NCBI GenBank assembly: GCA_905221605.1 | Contig: CAJNDS010002706.1 | Location: 62,001 to 126,000, forward strand | Source of the DNA: Symbiodinium natans | Taxonomy: Eukaryota; Sar; Dinophyceae; Suessiales; Symbiodiniaceae | Reading direction: 5' to 3' | Length of the DNA stretch: 64,000 bases | Shown here: positions 10,449 through 20,610 of the stretch, piece after piece | Layout of the letters: every line of letters begins with the position of its first letter | How positions within the stretch are numbered: position 1 is the stretch's first letter | Program-made: the position numbers and the translations under genes | The notes under the pieces: generated by a model | What the model saw: only the letters and a program-made list of their open reading frames with translations | Told to the model about the DNA's origin: nothing | Databases searched by the model: none

Positions 10449-10456
10449 CACACTGC

Positions 10457-10474
10457 GGGCCCTCGCGAGGGCCC
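10457..10474. repeat. 18-bp perfect palindrome
   Basis: GGGCCCTCGCGAGGGCCC reads the same on both strands. It lies 9 bp upstream of the ATG of the 9867-10448 ORF. It could form a hairpin in RNA or be a dyad protein site; which one cannot be told from sequence. Confidence 0.95.
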
Positions 10475-10499
10475 GGTCCCACCATCACACCTCGCTTCC

Positions 10500-12900
10500 G
10501 GAGCGTGTCTGATGTGTCTGCTAAGTGTCTGTGCAATACTGGGTCCAAAACAGGTTCGGCAAGCCATCTTGACAGTGTGTGCGACCTATGCCTATCATGC
10601 TCAGATATGCTCAGCTTACCATGGATGGCTTCGTAATGAGCCAAATTAATCCAAATTATCGGAGCGAGCCGCTGAAGCACAATCACAGCCGCAGCCCACG
10701 GCTCATGAGGACTCGGAGCCCCTGGGGATGCTGCGCAAAGACCCACAAGCTCAGAGTAATCTTGCCAGGGTCGGCGTGGACCACTGCGACGGACTCCAGT
10801 TTTGTTGCTGCCGGAACCACGGGTGAGGCCTGTTTGACAAGTTGTCGGTGCGCCGGAGCCACTGAAGCATCAGAGCGTCTGAGGTAACAACCAATGAATC
10901 AGCAGCAAATCAACCTCGGCCCAGACAAGGACTCGCAGCGTGCAACGAACCAAGCAGGTCCGACGCTTTAAGCGCTGGACATGATCAATGGCCAGCTGAC
11001 TAATCTGCCTCGTCGCCCCCAAACATTCACCCCCCCCCCCCCACTGCAAGCAACAGCAACTCCTTACCGTTCATGTGCATCTCATCTGCAAACTGGGATC
11101 CTTGATGATTGATGCATCCTGCTCCTTTTTGGGAGCTTCATGGCCCTTCCGCTGCTGTTCATGGCAATTCAGACCCCACAGAACCGTAAGACACCCATCG
11201 GTCATCGCATCATCACGCACAAAAGGTTGGCCTTGATAAACTGCTACGTGTCGACACCGAGCGTGATTGACGAACAAAAGGAAGTGGAGTGGCGTCGGTC
11301 ACTGTCGATGTATGCGTGTGTGCCAACTACTGGTTGCAAAGGATTATGCGAATGCGCAGCAATGCGCAGCAAGCAGCTTCGCAGTAGCAGAAGGACACTG
11401 CCATCACTTGAGATGGATGAGTTGGGTGTCCCACAAAGAGGATCCAGGTGATTGCTGATCAACTTGGAAACATGCCAAGCATGCATAATTAAGAATCCGA
11501 GCCCCCTGACCTGACCTGACCCATATTCTTAACCAGTGCTCGCACTGGTGGCTTTGTGCCACGCAGAAACCTTAACCTGCACAGCCTGCACAGCACTCTG
11601 GCCCGGCCTCTTGAACGATTGGTGCACACCTTCATAGCCTTAAGTCTGGGAGGATCCATGCAGAGCCACGGAATTTCACTGCACCGAGCACCTGGCCATG
11701 GCCCCAGGGCGGTATCTTCACGACAAAGAACAAGTCCCCGCGAGCCAAACCAGATTTCTCGCCTTGCAAAGTTCTTCCAGGTCAACTTCTCGCATGCACT
11801 GGCTGTCTGAGGCGGACGCACGCCCACCGGACATCTGTCAGGTTCCTGTCGGGACACTTCTGAAACAAAAAGCTCATCTCTGCGCCCCAAAGCCATGCAG
11901 CATCTGACTGCGAGAGGCGCGGGATTCTCCTGTTCATCTCAGACGTATCAATCCCGCGATATCCCATCTTGAGAGCTGCCAGCATGGCAGCCTTAAACCA
12001 AAAAGTGCTGAATCTCACAACAGGGAACTGAGTGACTGCAGAGGTATGAAGAGGTACGATGCGCAATAGGCAACTCTTGGGAGCTGGCTCTGCCAACTTT
12101 TCCACATAAGCCTTCAAAGCCGCCGCTGCCAAGCAGAACACGAGGCATGTCCACGGACTCGCCCTAGTTTTCGCGGTTTGAGAGCTCAGAAGAAATTAAG
12201 AAGGAACTCATGCTGCCTCGCAACATCCACATCCCGTCAAGAGTCGCAAGGCTCCGACCCCTTTGTTCGGTAGCGAAACAAAGCCACCACAAGGCCTTGC
12301 TGCAAGGCATGTTCTTGTTGACACTTGCTCCAAACATTCCATGCAATCCGGCCGAATCCTAGATTCTGCGTAAATCGTAGACTGAAGCGAGCAGCATCGG
12401 ACTCAAACAACCCACATGGAATGTAGCTGCTTCGAAGGATATGGCCGAAAGCAGGGCTGTTTTTTTGCGCTCTTGCCTGAACACCCTCCCTCGGCCCTCG
12501 ATTGTATGCAATGCTTTTGAGGTCTCACGACATCACATCCAGCAGAATCATCACCTCAGCATCTTGAGATTCCAGTCCATAGGTTTAATCTGCCTGTCCA
12601 CAAACAAAAGCACAAGCAAGGGTTTATTAAACAATGCTTTCAAGAAGGCACCAGCGGTGAAGCAGCCAGGATGGACAGGTAATGTCTTGCATTGTCTGAC
12701 TTCTCAGCTGCCTTCTTCTCCTGGTCGGGTGGACCATGTAGTGGGAGAGGGATTGAAACAGATCTGAAACAGACACCTGTAACAGGAACCACCTGGACCT
12801 GCAACAACACGGCTAACACAAGTATAGGACACCAAGCTAACGATCAGGCATTTTGAGTACGGGCTTGCAGATCAAAAAAACAAGAGACCCAACAAGAGCA
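10500..12900 (-). CDS. weak minus-strand coding islands
   Basis: No strong gene, but four minus islands have protein-like composition: about 11075-11240 (QPFVRDDAMTDGCLTVLWG), about 11560-11800 (LTWKNFARREIWFGSRGLV), about 11900-12000 (MLAALKMGYRGIDTSEMNR) and about 12170-12340 (MLRGSMSSFLISSELSN with FATEQRGRSLATLDG upstream). Junctions could not be set. The stretches 10.75-11.05 and 12.4-12.9 kb hold nothing I can call apart from a C13 run at 11030-11042. Confidence 0.25.
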
Positions 12901-13338
12901 CTCTGCGTCTGAGGTGTCATGCCCTGCTATGCCATGCCAGGAGGATGGAAGATCTGCGTACATTAAGAAGGCAAACAAGACGTATCAGATCAGCAACATG
13001 CAAGCTTCGAGGGCCTCGCTCTCAACCCAAAGCCACACCTGGGCTTATGCTTTGTATGCCAAATCAGTTCCGGGAAAACACACAAAACACGTGGGAAGGT
13101 ACTACTTGAGGACGTCCATTCGAATGGACGCGCAATGCACATGCATTCTCTTGAGACGAGGCCTTGCAGCCAAAGTCGTACTGCATGTGACACGTGCAAA
13201 ATCAGCCATCTCAGCCCAGACACAGCCTTGAAGGTCGTGCCAGTGGGATGACATGAGCCGGACGCAAAGAACCTGACTGAACCCAACCAGAAGCAAACTT
13301 AATTCCGGTGCAAGAACTGTCTCGCCATGCTGCCACGT

Positions 13339-13512
13339 CACGCTGTGAAACCTGCTCCCATCTCTGTCTCCGTGCTCTGCCCTGCAAGCCCAATCCCGAT
13401 AGCTCCGTCTGCATCATTTTCATCCTCTTCCTGGCAGTCTTGGGTCTTGCAGTTGTTGCAGTAGCCCCAGCGGGCTTTGTTGCCGTCTTTGCACTGGATG
13501 TTGAAGCCAGGC
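13339..13512 (-). CDS. second exon of an extracellular-type domain
   Basis: The minus frame reads PGFNIQCKDGNKARWGYCN, then NCKTQDCQEEDENDADGAI and GIGLAGQSTETEMGAGFTA, ending at a GT donor (ACAGC|GTGACG). It continues exon 13599-13990 in phase: ...CAGAG plus G-CCT gives Arg-Pro across an 86-nt GT-AG intron (13513-13598). Paired cysteines, an Asp-rich loop and a Gly-rich end suggest a secreted or extracellular fold. Confidence 0.65.
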
Positions 13513-13598
13513 CTTGCCAAGACATCTCTGACAGCAGGGCAACAAATCATGGCAGTGACACTATGTGATAACCAATATTTAAAGACTCGGCATCCGAC

Positions 13599-13990
13599 CT
13601 CTGCATGCCGCAGTCCTGGTAGGACCCCTTCTTGGGTCCGAATGCTTTCAGAATGTCATCCTTCTTGACTTTCTCATCTTTAATATACCCGGCACTGAAC
13701 AGCGCTTTGGCACTATCGTACTTCTTGGCGAAGGTGTGCTCCACGCAGTTGTCCTTCGGCTTGTCAACACACACGCGAATTTTCTTGAAGGACGCCGTGT
13801 TGTAAGCGTCGTACTTGGCATCCTCGACCTTGTCCTCTGGCGATTGTTCATTCAGCAGTTTGGAGCTCTCCCACAACGGAGAGGAAAATCCAAATTTCTT
13901 GGTCTTGGCGATCTTCAACACCAGCTCCCAAGCATCAGACGTGCCGTGGAACAAAGCGCTACGATTGCTGCGAAAGCTGACCTGGGAGGA
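13599..13990 (-). CDS. first exon of an extracellular-type domain
   Basis: After CCTCCCAG the minus strand reads VSFRSNRSALFHGTSDAWE, LVLKIAKTKKFGFSSPLWE, SSKLLNEQSPEDKVEDAKY, DAYNTASFKKIRVCV and on to SYQDCGMQR at the donor. The W-E-L-V-L-K opening, the SPLWESSKLLNE block, KIRVCV and the PGFNIQC/ARWGYC block of the next exon resemble, from memory, a repeat-bearing extracellular family seen in dinoflagellates; I cannot give a Pfam name. The intron upstream contains the (AT)n tract at 14017-14056. The next 3' exon was not found. Confidence 0.65.
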
Positions 13991-14016
13991 CATGCATCAT
14001 CATACAACGATGAAGT

Positions 14017-14060
14017 ATATATATATATATGTTGTGTATATATATATATATATATACATA
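14017..14060. repeat. (AT)n tract, self-complementary
   Basis: Two runs of alternating AT separated by GTTGTG. The whole can fold on itself. It lies in the presumed intron upstream of exon 13599-13990. Confidence 0.9.
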
Positions 14061-14129
14061 TGCTCGGCCCCGCCCCCCCACCAGTTGGACCCACCACGGG
14101 TGCCGCCGCTGGCCAGACCAAGACAGGAA

Positions 14130-14560
14130 AATCCAGAAACCATCTTTGGTCGGGGAAAACCAACAAAAACGTAACAATCATGAAACAAAAAACCACCTTT
14201 TCCAAAACTATGAGGCTGGAGCGCCAAAAGATGGTTTTTTGTTCTTCCCCCAAAAAAAGTGGCTTTTGTTTCAAAACCAGGTTGTTTTTGATTGAAAAGG
14301 TTTCCAAAAACCATTTTTTTTCTCGAGCAGAAGAGCGTTTTTCGAATGATGGTTGCTCAAGAACCCATCGAAAACCATCCTTTTCTCGAGAAGAAGATGG
14401 TTGTTGAATGGGAAGATCTCCAAAAAACCATCTTTTTCTTGAGAAAACGATGGTTTCGAACCAATAAAAACCATCTTCCTCTCCAGAAAGCCCAAAGAAC
14501 CATCTTTTCAGGCTCCAGCCCTGTGATGTTGGAAAAGATTGTATTTTGGTTTTCTTGGTG
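14130..14560. repeat. cluster of alternating AACCATC / GATGGTT motifs
   Basis: About ten copies of AACCATC or its inverse GATGGTT alternate within 430 bp, many extended by TTTTTCTCGAG or its complement. The long Phe/Trp/Lys-rich minus ORF (KRWFFG, DGFYWF repeated) is a by-product of these repeats. The structure resembles nested inverted repeats, as in a decayed hairpin element. Confidence 0.75.
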
Positions 14561-14769
14561 TTGCCCGACAAAAGATTGCTTCTGGGGGTGTTATCTCTTG
14601 GTATGGCCATCTTTCAGCAACAACCCCGGGAGCCTTCGTAACATACCACCATTATATACACTCGGTAGCAAATACAGACATCTCCTTAATGGTTCTGTCT
14701 GGTTTCTGCGCATGAGAAACAAGAAAAGCTTATTCGTTTGACTTTCGGCTTTCCCAAAGAGGGCAGCGA

Positions 14770-15570
14770 GGATTGCTGGCCAGACCAAGGGCAAATCTTA
14801 TAATGAATGGTTTGCAACGAATGAATTTCTTTCTTGGACCTGTATCCTCGCATCTGCTGAACTATATCTTGAAAATAACTTTTATATCCAAGAAGAGTAT
14901 GCGTACTTATCTATTTTGTGAGCACAACTTATCTTCTGTTCTCTGATCCTTTCTTGTATGTTCACTATGTGAACTGAAGCATTCACGCTTTCATCTCAAT
15001 CTGGTGTTTGCCAAGTCTTAAGATGAATTGTCTTTCACGAACTAACAGACCAAGAGCAAATATTATCGCGAATGGTCTTCAACGAATGAAACAGTCAATG
15101 GTAAAGATGGATTTCTTTCTTGGGCCTGCATCCTCGCACCTGATGAACTATATCCTGAAAATAACTTCTATATCCAAGAAGAGTATGCGTCAAAAATCTA
15201 GTTTATGAGCACAGCTTATCTTCTGTTCTGTTATATTCCCTATATGTTGATGGTTCTTTCTTGCACGGTGAAATCTGTGAACTAAAGTATTCAGAAATCA
15301 CGTTTTCATTTTAATCTTGTGTTTGCCAAGGATTATAATGAATGGTCTTTAGTGAACTATCAAGGAAATGTATACATGAAACCGTTCTTTCTTGGGTCTT
15401 TGTCCTCGTACGTGATGATTTCTCTTCTCAAAAAAATCTATCCAAATAAGAAAGTCTGCATCCGGGAATACGATGTTTGTTTATCTAGTTCATGAGCACC
15501 ATGGACCTTCTGTTCTCTCATGTTTACAGCTATTGCTTCTTTGTTTATGACCATTTCTCCTCCAATCAAT
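14770..15570. repeat. three diverged tandem units of ~286 bp
   Basis: Anchors recur with constant spacing: TTCTTTCTTGG followed by a CCTCG-containing block at about 14827, 15113 and 15385; TATCCAAGAAGAGTATGCGT at about 14886 and 15170; ATGAGCAC-type anchors at about 14920, 15206 and 15493. The units are AT-rich, diverged by tens of percent, and have no conserved ORF. A 15-bp match (GCTGGCCAGACCAAG) at 14108 and 14774 may link this block to the motif cluster before it. Confidence 0.8.
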
Positions 15571-16790
15571 TCACTTCCCTGACGCGAACTACTGAAATGA
15601 AGAAGGAAAATGATATCTTTCTTTGACCTTGAGATTCATTCGTTGTTCAAAGGAATTCCAGGTGGAAATGGATGGACAAAAAACCTAATCAATAAGTAGT
15701 TATATCGTGGGCTACCTATTCTATCTACTTCCGGATCCCAAATCTATTTCGACTCTCACACTCGCACACGGCCGGCAAGGCATCGGCCCAAATCTATTTA
15801 GGTTTATTGCATGAATATCTTATCTTTACGACGTCGGCTCCTTACTCATCGCTTTTAATTAGCATTTCAAACAGCTGTGCCTTTCGCATACTTTCCAACC
15901 TATTGTTGATTTCCTTGGAAGTAATGATTGAAATCCGGGATATTGGAGGTCAGACAAGAATCCGGATGGGAAAAAGTGGGAAAAGCAGTGAGATGCAGTG
16001 AGAGCAAACCGGCTATAGTACGACTCAAATCAAAGAAGTTCTAGCATTGGGACCGCACGCGAGCAGGAATGTGAAAGAGACATATCTGATCGCAAGCAGC
16101 TTTGTTGCAAGCATTGCATGTGTGTATATATGTGTACACAAAGACAGAGAGGGATAACAAAAAGAAAAACAAATAGATATAAGAAGAGAGAGAGAGAGAT
16201 AGGGAGATCAAGGAAGGCAATTACAAAAGGTCAAAAGGAAACATACAAAAAATTGTATCGGTATTTGCAGTGCTTTTGATAGATTTAAAGGCCGAGGTGG
16301 GTCCATATGTGGGGGGGAGACAATATATACATATATATATATGTATGTCCACACATGAAAGATACAAGCACAAAAGTTTCAGCCATGCCCGGTGGCCTTG
16401 TCTGCTTCGGCCTCATGCTGCTCATGGCGCTTCGCAGCTGCAACCTGACGCAATGCATTGGACCAGACCACAGCTAGTCCCGCTAGGCAAAAAGCCCCAG
16501 CTGAACATCAAAACCTAAAAGGGTCCTCAATCAGCGTCGAGAAATCTCACAAAGCTCTTCCACAAGGAGCTGTTAGAATAAAATTGGTTGGATCATTTAG
16601 ACATCATCAATTCGTTGCGGCCTTGGAGGCGCTCTTTACTTGATGAGCCGTTTCCACCATGGCTTGGGCGCTGCTTGGAGCCTGCCATGCCGTGTATAGT
16701 GACATGTCGCAGATGGCACGAAGTTCAAAAGGTGTTGCTGTGTGTTGCTGGCCTTGGCCTTCCCATCAAGGACGGCAGTGGGCACGGCGT
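15571..16790. other. AT-rich region without a supported gene
   Basis: Composition remains low-GC to about 16.36 kb. It contains (GA)n near 16185-16200 and a self-complementary ATATACATATATATATATGT tract at 16325-16345. Short plus ORFs do not look like proteins. Confidence 0.45.
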
Positions 16791-16809
16791 CCTCCAGCGA
16801 GCGATGTAG

Positions 16810-17130
16810 TTTTGACTATGACTATGCCTCGACGCTGCTTGCGCAGGGTATGCGGGCCGCTTGAGCGGAATAACCCCTTCACTTGGCTCTGGATCCTCGA
16901 CCAGCGAATTGTTTGCTGCATCCGCTTCGTCGGAGCCTCACTTCCGAACCCACGGGCACAGGACTTCTACTGCATGCGTCCAAGGTCCTATGGAGATTCT
17001 CGGCGCAAGACTAGGCAACATCTCGATGTTGCCGTCAGTGCTGACCGGCAAGATAGTCACGCTGAGGCTTACGGCCTGGGGAGAACGACGTACTGTCAAA
17101 CGATATGCATTAGAATCTATTTGCTGCAAG
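16810..17130 (-). CDS. exons, possible C-terminal part of the TSP1 gene
   Basis: Minus islands read SLSVTILPVSTDGNIEMLP, SLAPRISIGPWTHAVEVLC (about 16970-17100), then GSDEADAANNSLVEDPEPS and EGVIPLKRPAYPAQAASRH (about 16825-16950). They follow the SEA-like exons at 17.4-17.77 kb in transcript order. An acidic, Pro/Ser-rich tail would suit a cytoplasmic or linker end, but this is inference. Confidence 0.4.
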
Positions 17131-17389
17131 CGCTGAGCAGCAAGCCCTGAGCGCGAAATTCTGACCAGCGGCCGTCACCTGTGCAATACATCGCACAGAA
17201 AGCCCGTAGCTATTTGATGCTTGGCGATCGCTCGCGCCTGCCGTCTGGCTTCTGATGTCACCATGTTTATGTCCTTCGGAACAGGGAAGCAGATAGATCT
17301 GGAACACCGTTTGTTCAAGTGCTAGCGTGGTTCGCGTAAAACCGCAATATACAGCTTGACATCTCAAGTCGATGCAGGCCTGAGATGAG

Positions 17390-17765
17390 ATACGTGATGC
17401 GACGTAGGATGCATTTCCTCGATTCGCGTCTTCTTTATAAACCTCAATCATATATGCCACATTCACCTCGGCACAACTGGCAGCGTTTACGCGTCGAGAG
17501 GGAGTAGTAACCTGAAGGTTGCTGCACCAGCACATTTGTCAGTGTCAAAGCACATTGCCCTTCACCTTCTTCTGCACTTGCGAAAGCAGCATGGCCTGCA
17601 ACAGCTATGCGGAACAAATGCGCTGAGCATCGCGGAGCGCAAAGACATGCAAAGACTTGTGGCTGGTCAGCCTGTGGAATGGTAACGTCCACCTTTACAT
17701 CTTTGCTGTCAGCACCCGCCAAATCGGCAAGGGTCTTTGCCATAGCATCCTTGGGATCGGCATTT
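17390..17765 (-). CDS. SEA-like extracellular exons downstream of the TSP1 repeats
   Basis: Two exons. About 17692-17765: after CCCAAG, DAMAKTLADLAGADSKDVK then VDVTIPQ, ending CAG|GC. About 17398-17520: RVNAASCAEVNVAYMIEVY then KEDANRGNASYVASRISSQ, ending CAG|GC. The pattern (Ala-rich helix, 'AxLAGxDxxxVxV', an Arg-Arg break, then 'VxVxYxI') resembles a small extracellular module that follows TSP1 or adhesin repeats in dinoflagellate genes. SEA-like is a description of the layout, not a proven assignment. The orientation and GC donors agree with the TSP1 gene upstream. Confidence 0.5.
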
Positions 17766-17884
17766 CGCTACTGATGTTATGTCATGTAGTTAAGCTCAAT
17801 TCTTCGAAGCCCAGGCACAGGAATTGATGGGTTTCCGGCCTCAGCGGACATTACATGCGCACTGCACATGCTGCGTGGCCTTCA

Positions 17885-18110
17885 CGTTCGGCTGAGCTTG
17901 CTGGCAAAGTCGTCTGCTTCGATCACATCTAGACCAAGGTCTCCAGCAACTTCCGCCAGTACCGTCTTTCCCTCCTGATTCTAAAGAACACGGCCATGAA
18001 CTCTCGTTGGCTGGACTCCCAGACCAAACAACCACATGTTTCTCCTTCTTGTTGCCATTCTCAAAGGCATCCGTGAAGTTCTTCCTGGGCGAATGCTGGC
18101 TATCATGAGC
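17885..18110 (-). CDS. exons with a possible P-loop spanning an intron
   Basis: The minus strand reads NFTDAFENGNKKEKHVVVW then SGSPANE at about 18010-18085. After an AG at about 17974 it reads EGKTVLAEVAGDLGLDVIE then ADDFASKL. If these are joined so that the peptide becomes GSPANEGKT, it resembles a nucleotide-binding loop followed by an 'LAExxGxxLxxIxxDDF' helix/strand, as in small-molecule kinases. The splice sites are not certain and the spacing is one residue off a strict Walker A, so this is tentative. Confidence 0.35.
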
Positions 18111-18159
18111 ATTGTTCTGTCAATGCAACAGACCTTTGCAAGCCCACACTGCAGTGTGA

Positions 18160-18340
18160 GAACCTCAAGATCAAAATTTCAAGCCGGCTGAAGCCATCAA
18201 ACCTCAGACACTGCAGTCCTAGTTGCGAGGCAGGTGTGTCAGGTGCTTCGGCTGCCTCCTTGGACAAATATTCCGAAAAGTTCCCCGCGCCCTGGAAAGG
18301 CCGCGACCCGTCACTGGCAGATAGATTCTGCCTGACCTGC
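18160..18340 (-). CDS. exon, unknown protein
   Basis: The minus strand reads NLSASDGSRPFQGAGNFSE, YLSKEAAEAPDTPASQLGL and QCL, ending at an AG|GT donor. Hydrophilic and Ser/Ala/Pro-rich, it fits a linker between modules of the same transcript as its neighbours. Confidence 0.45.
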
Positions 18341-18524
18341 ATGCAAAGGGACGCACCGCACAAGCCAGAGCAACGATGCTTTCACTGAATTTCACTGTGC
18401 TTCACTCGTCGCCCCGTATTTGCTGTTTCCATCTGACTGCCAAATGCTGCATAGCGTAGGCCTGGACCCTGTTTACCTCTTTACTGACCCGCCAATTGAC
18501 ATGTTGATCTTATTGCTCTGCAAA

Positions 18525-19135
18525 TCTCGGCAGGATTCCAGCATCTCACAGCCTGCTCCAAAAACTTCTCCACTTCAGCGCTCTTGCTGGGCAGGGCTTC
18601 CAGGATGTTGAGCACCTCTTGGATATCGTCGCCAGACGTGCCCTGCCAGGGCCCTTCTGATTCTCAGTTCCTGTATTTCTTGTGCAGGTCACGCGATAAG
18701 GAAAGCCCAGGTGCCATGTCTGCAGTCCGCTCCACGGCTGTCGGAGATGGCGGTGGCAGCCTTGGACCCGGAAACAAAAAGCTCCGAAGCCTCAATAAAG
18801 CAGCATGTGCGAAATGGAACTGAGTGTGATTCGTTGGTGGGGCCGTTGTGCGCTTCAAGACCACTTCCTCAGCGGCCAGCGTTGCAAAATCAAGTCTCTC
18901 CAGATTCTGCAAGTGTGCTCGCAACTACGTTCCAAGGGTCGTTGTACGTGTAGTTCACTTGTGGCACCTGCAGGGACAGCTGCCACTCAGGAAGAACGAC
19001 AACGAAGTAGCACGAAGCACAGCGCACTCAAGTGCCTCTCCCGTTATGTTCTTGATAATCTCGTCGATCACCTGCATGGCCTCTGCCTGTGTTGCATTCG
19101 GCAATTTGGCCTCACAGGCTCACAAACGGCAAGAT
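18525..19135 (-). CDS. small-exon cluster, unknown protein
   Basis: Minus islands are about 19020-19110 (KLPNATQAEAMQVIDEIIK then NITGEAL), about 18905-18975 (VPQVNYTYNDPWNVVAST), about 18850-18915 (LERLDFATLAAEEVVLKR), about 18715-18790 (EASELFVSGSKAATAISDS) and about 18530-18640 (TSGDDIQEVLNILEALPSK then SAEVEKFLEQAV). The spacing of about 80 nt between them fits the intron size seen elsewhere. They lie between the TSP1 repeats and the SEA-like exons, so one transcript is likely but not proven. Confidence 0.45.
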
Positions 19136-19376
19136 CGCAGAGTCTACGTTGACATGTGACATGTCTGTTCAAGTGCTCATGCTTTTTTGTAGGCGTCTCG
19201 CAAGATTGGGCTGCTGGAACTTCAGCTTTTCATAGATCTCAAGCCTCAGGCATTCCAGGTTTCCACAAAACTGTCCAACTCTTCACAGTGTAGCCAAGCG
19301 GCGACTTGTTCAGCTTGTCTTTGGGACAAGGTATCGTGGGCTTGTAAGGTGCTCCCTTGTAGCTGGGATCTTTGCC

Positions 19377-19565
19377 TCAAGGGGTTACAGTCCAGATCCC
19401 TTTTGCTTCAACGCGGTGTGCATTCACACTCGGAACCGCTTGTTCTGTCGAGCATCTGATCGAGAAATTCTTGGACAGCTCTTCATTGTCCGGAATGTCC
19501 AACGGGCCGCGATCTACCTTTGGAACTGCAGCTGTGCCGTGCGTCCTTCCGATCCAAAAAGCCCC
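19377..19565 (-). CDS. exon directly downstream of the TSP1 repeats
   Basis: The minus strand reads GTAAVPKVDRGPLDIPDNE then ELSKNFSIRCSTEQAVPSV and NAHRVEAKGIWTVTP. Mixed, protein-like composition in the same direction as the TSP1 exons. It could follow the Thr-rich end of exon 19782-20610 if that exon is spliced at its GTCAAG instead of ending at the TGA. Confidence 0.4.
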   Translation of the reverse strand, partial: GAFWIGRTHGTAAVPKVDRGPLDIPDNEELSKNFSIRCSTEQAVPSVNAHRVEAKGIWTVTP

Positions 19566-19781
19566 GATGTAGGCAAGTAGGGCCCACGCGTGTGGCTCCC
19601 ACACGTTGTGCAGGTGGCTCCAGCCAAGTTCTCCATTTTCAAGTTGGAGGAGTGTCAACTCGGCTGGTGATGCTCTTAAGAAGTTGGTGCGACAGAGAAA
19701 CAAGGGAACGGTCTGTCTGACTCTCGGGGACCCATCTGAATCATTCGTAAAGTCTTAAGACTACAAGTCTCAGAAGGAGTC

Positions 19782-20610
19782 TCAAAAGGAATCTGAGGCC
19801 TTGACCGTTGTCGTGGTGCTTGAGGTTGAGTGGGGACAGTTGATTTCATCCTCGGGGTTGCTGCACTCGCCCGTCTCCCACATCACGTCCTGACACGGTG
19901 CCCCGCCATAGAGCTCCGCCTTCTTCACTCGCGTCCGGAAACGCGAGCCCACTCCGCAGGAAGCCGAGCAATCGCCCCACTCTTGCCACAGCTCGAAGCT
20001 GCAGTCTACTGGACATGGTTGAGGGTTGCATCTCTCAAGTTCGGTGCGATTGCCGCCACACGGCCTTCCACCAGCAGAGGCTTCCTGCTTGCGGGTTCTA
20101 CTTTTGGTGCGCACCCCTCCATTGCAACTGGCTGGGCAGGGGCCCCATGGCTCCCAGTCATTCCATTCGCAGTGGACTGCGCAGACGTCGAAGTTGCAGC
20201 CCGCTTCCTCCTCTGAAGCTCCAACACATGGATCCCCACCAAAAGCTCGCTTCACAACGACATCTCGAAATCGCTTGATGGATCCACCGCCACATTCTTT
20301 GGAACAAGGTGTCCAAGTTGTCCACTGGCCCCACTGGCAGTCCTGGGGGCACCCTTGCGTATTGCATGGCGTGGACTCCTTTGCAAGCCCACTGCAGGAC
20401 ATACCACCATACAGCTCGGGAGTCGATTCGCGAGTCCTCTGCATCTGACCACCGCCACACGTCTTCGAACAAAGGGCGTAGTTAGACCACTCGCCCCAGA
20501 CGCAGTCTATCGGGCAGGGCTGCTCGTTGCAGTACTCTGTCTTGAAGATGCCTCCATCGCAAGGTTGACCACCCCACAACGCTGGGGTTATGAGCTTTCG
20601 GGTCGCTGTC
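19782..20610 (-). CDS. TSP1 gene exon 14 (repeats 13-17 and Thr-rich tail)
   Basis: Completes repeat 13, then holds modules GEWSNYALCSKTCGGG, GQWTTWTPCSKECGGG, NDWEPWGPCPASCNGG and LWQEWGDCSASCGVG, ending in NCPHSTSSTTTTVKASDSF and TGA. The last module lacks the CPVDC hinge. Confidence 0.88.

Noticed and set aside
13915-14610. Minus ORF of 231 codons rich in Phe/Trp/Lys with repeated KRWFFG
   Set aside because: Repetition comes from the AACCATC/GATGGTT motif cluster; no typical codon use.
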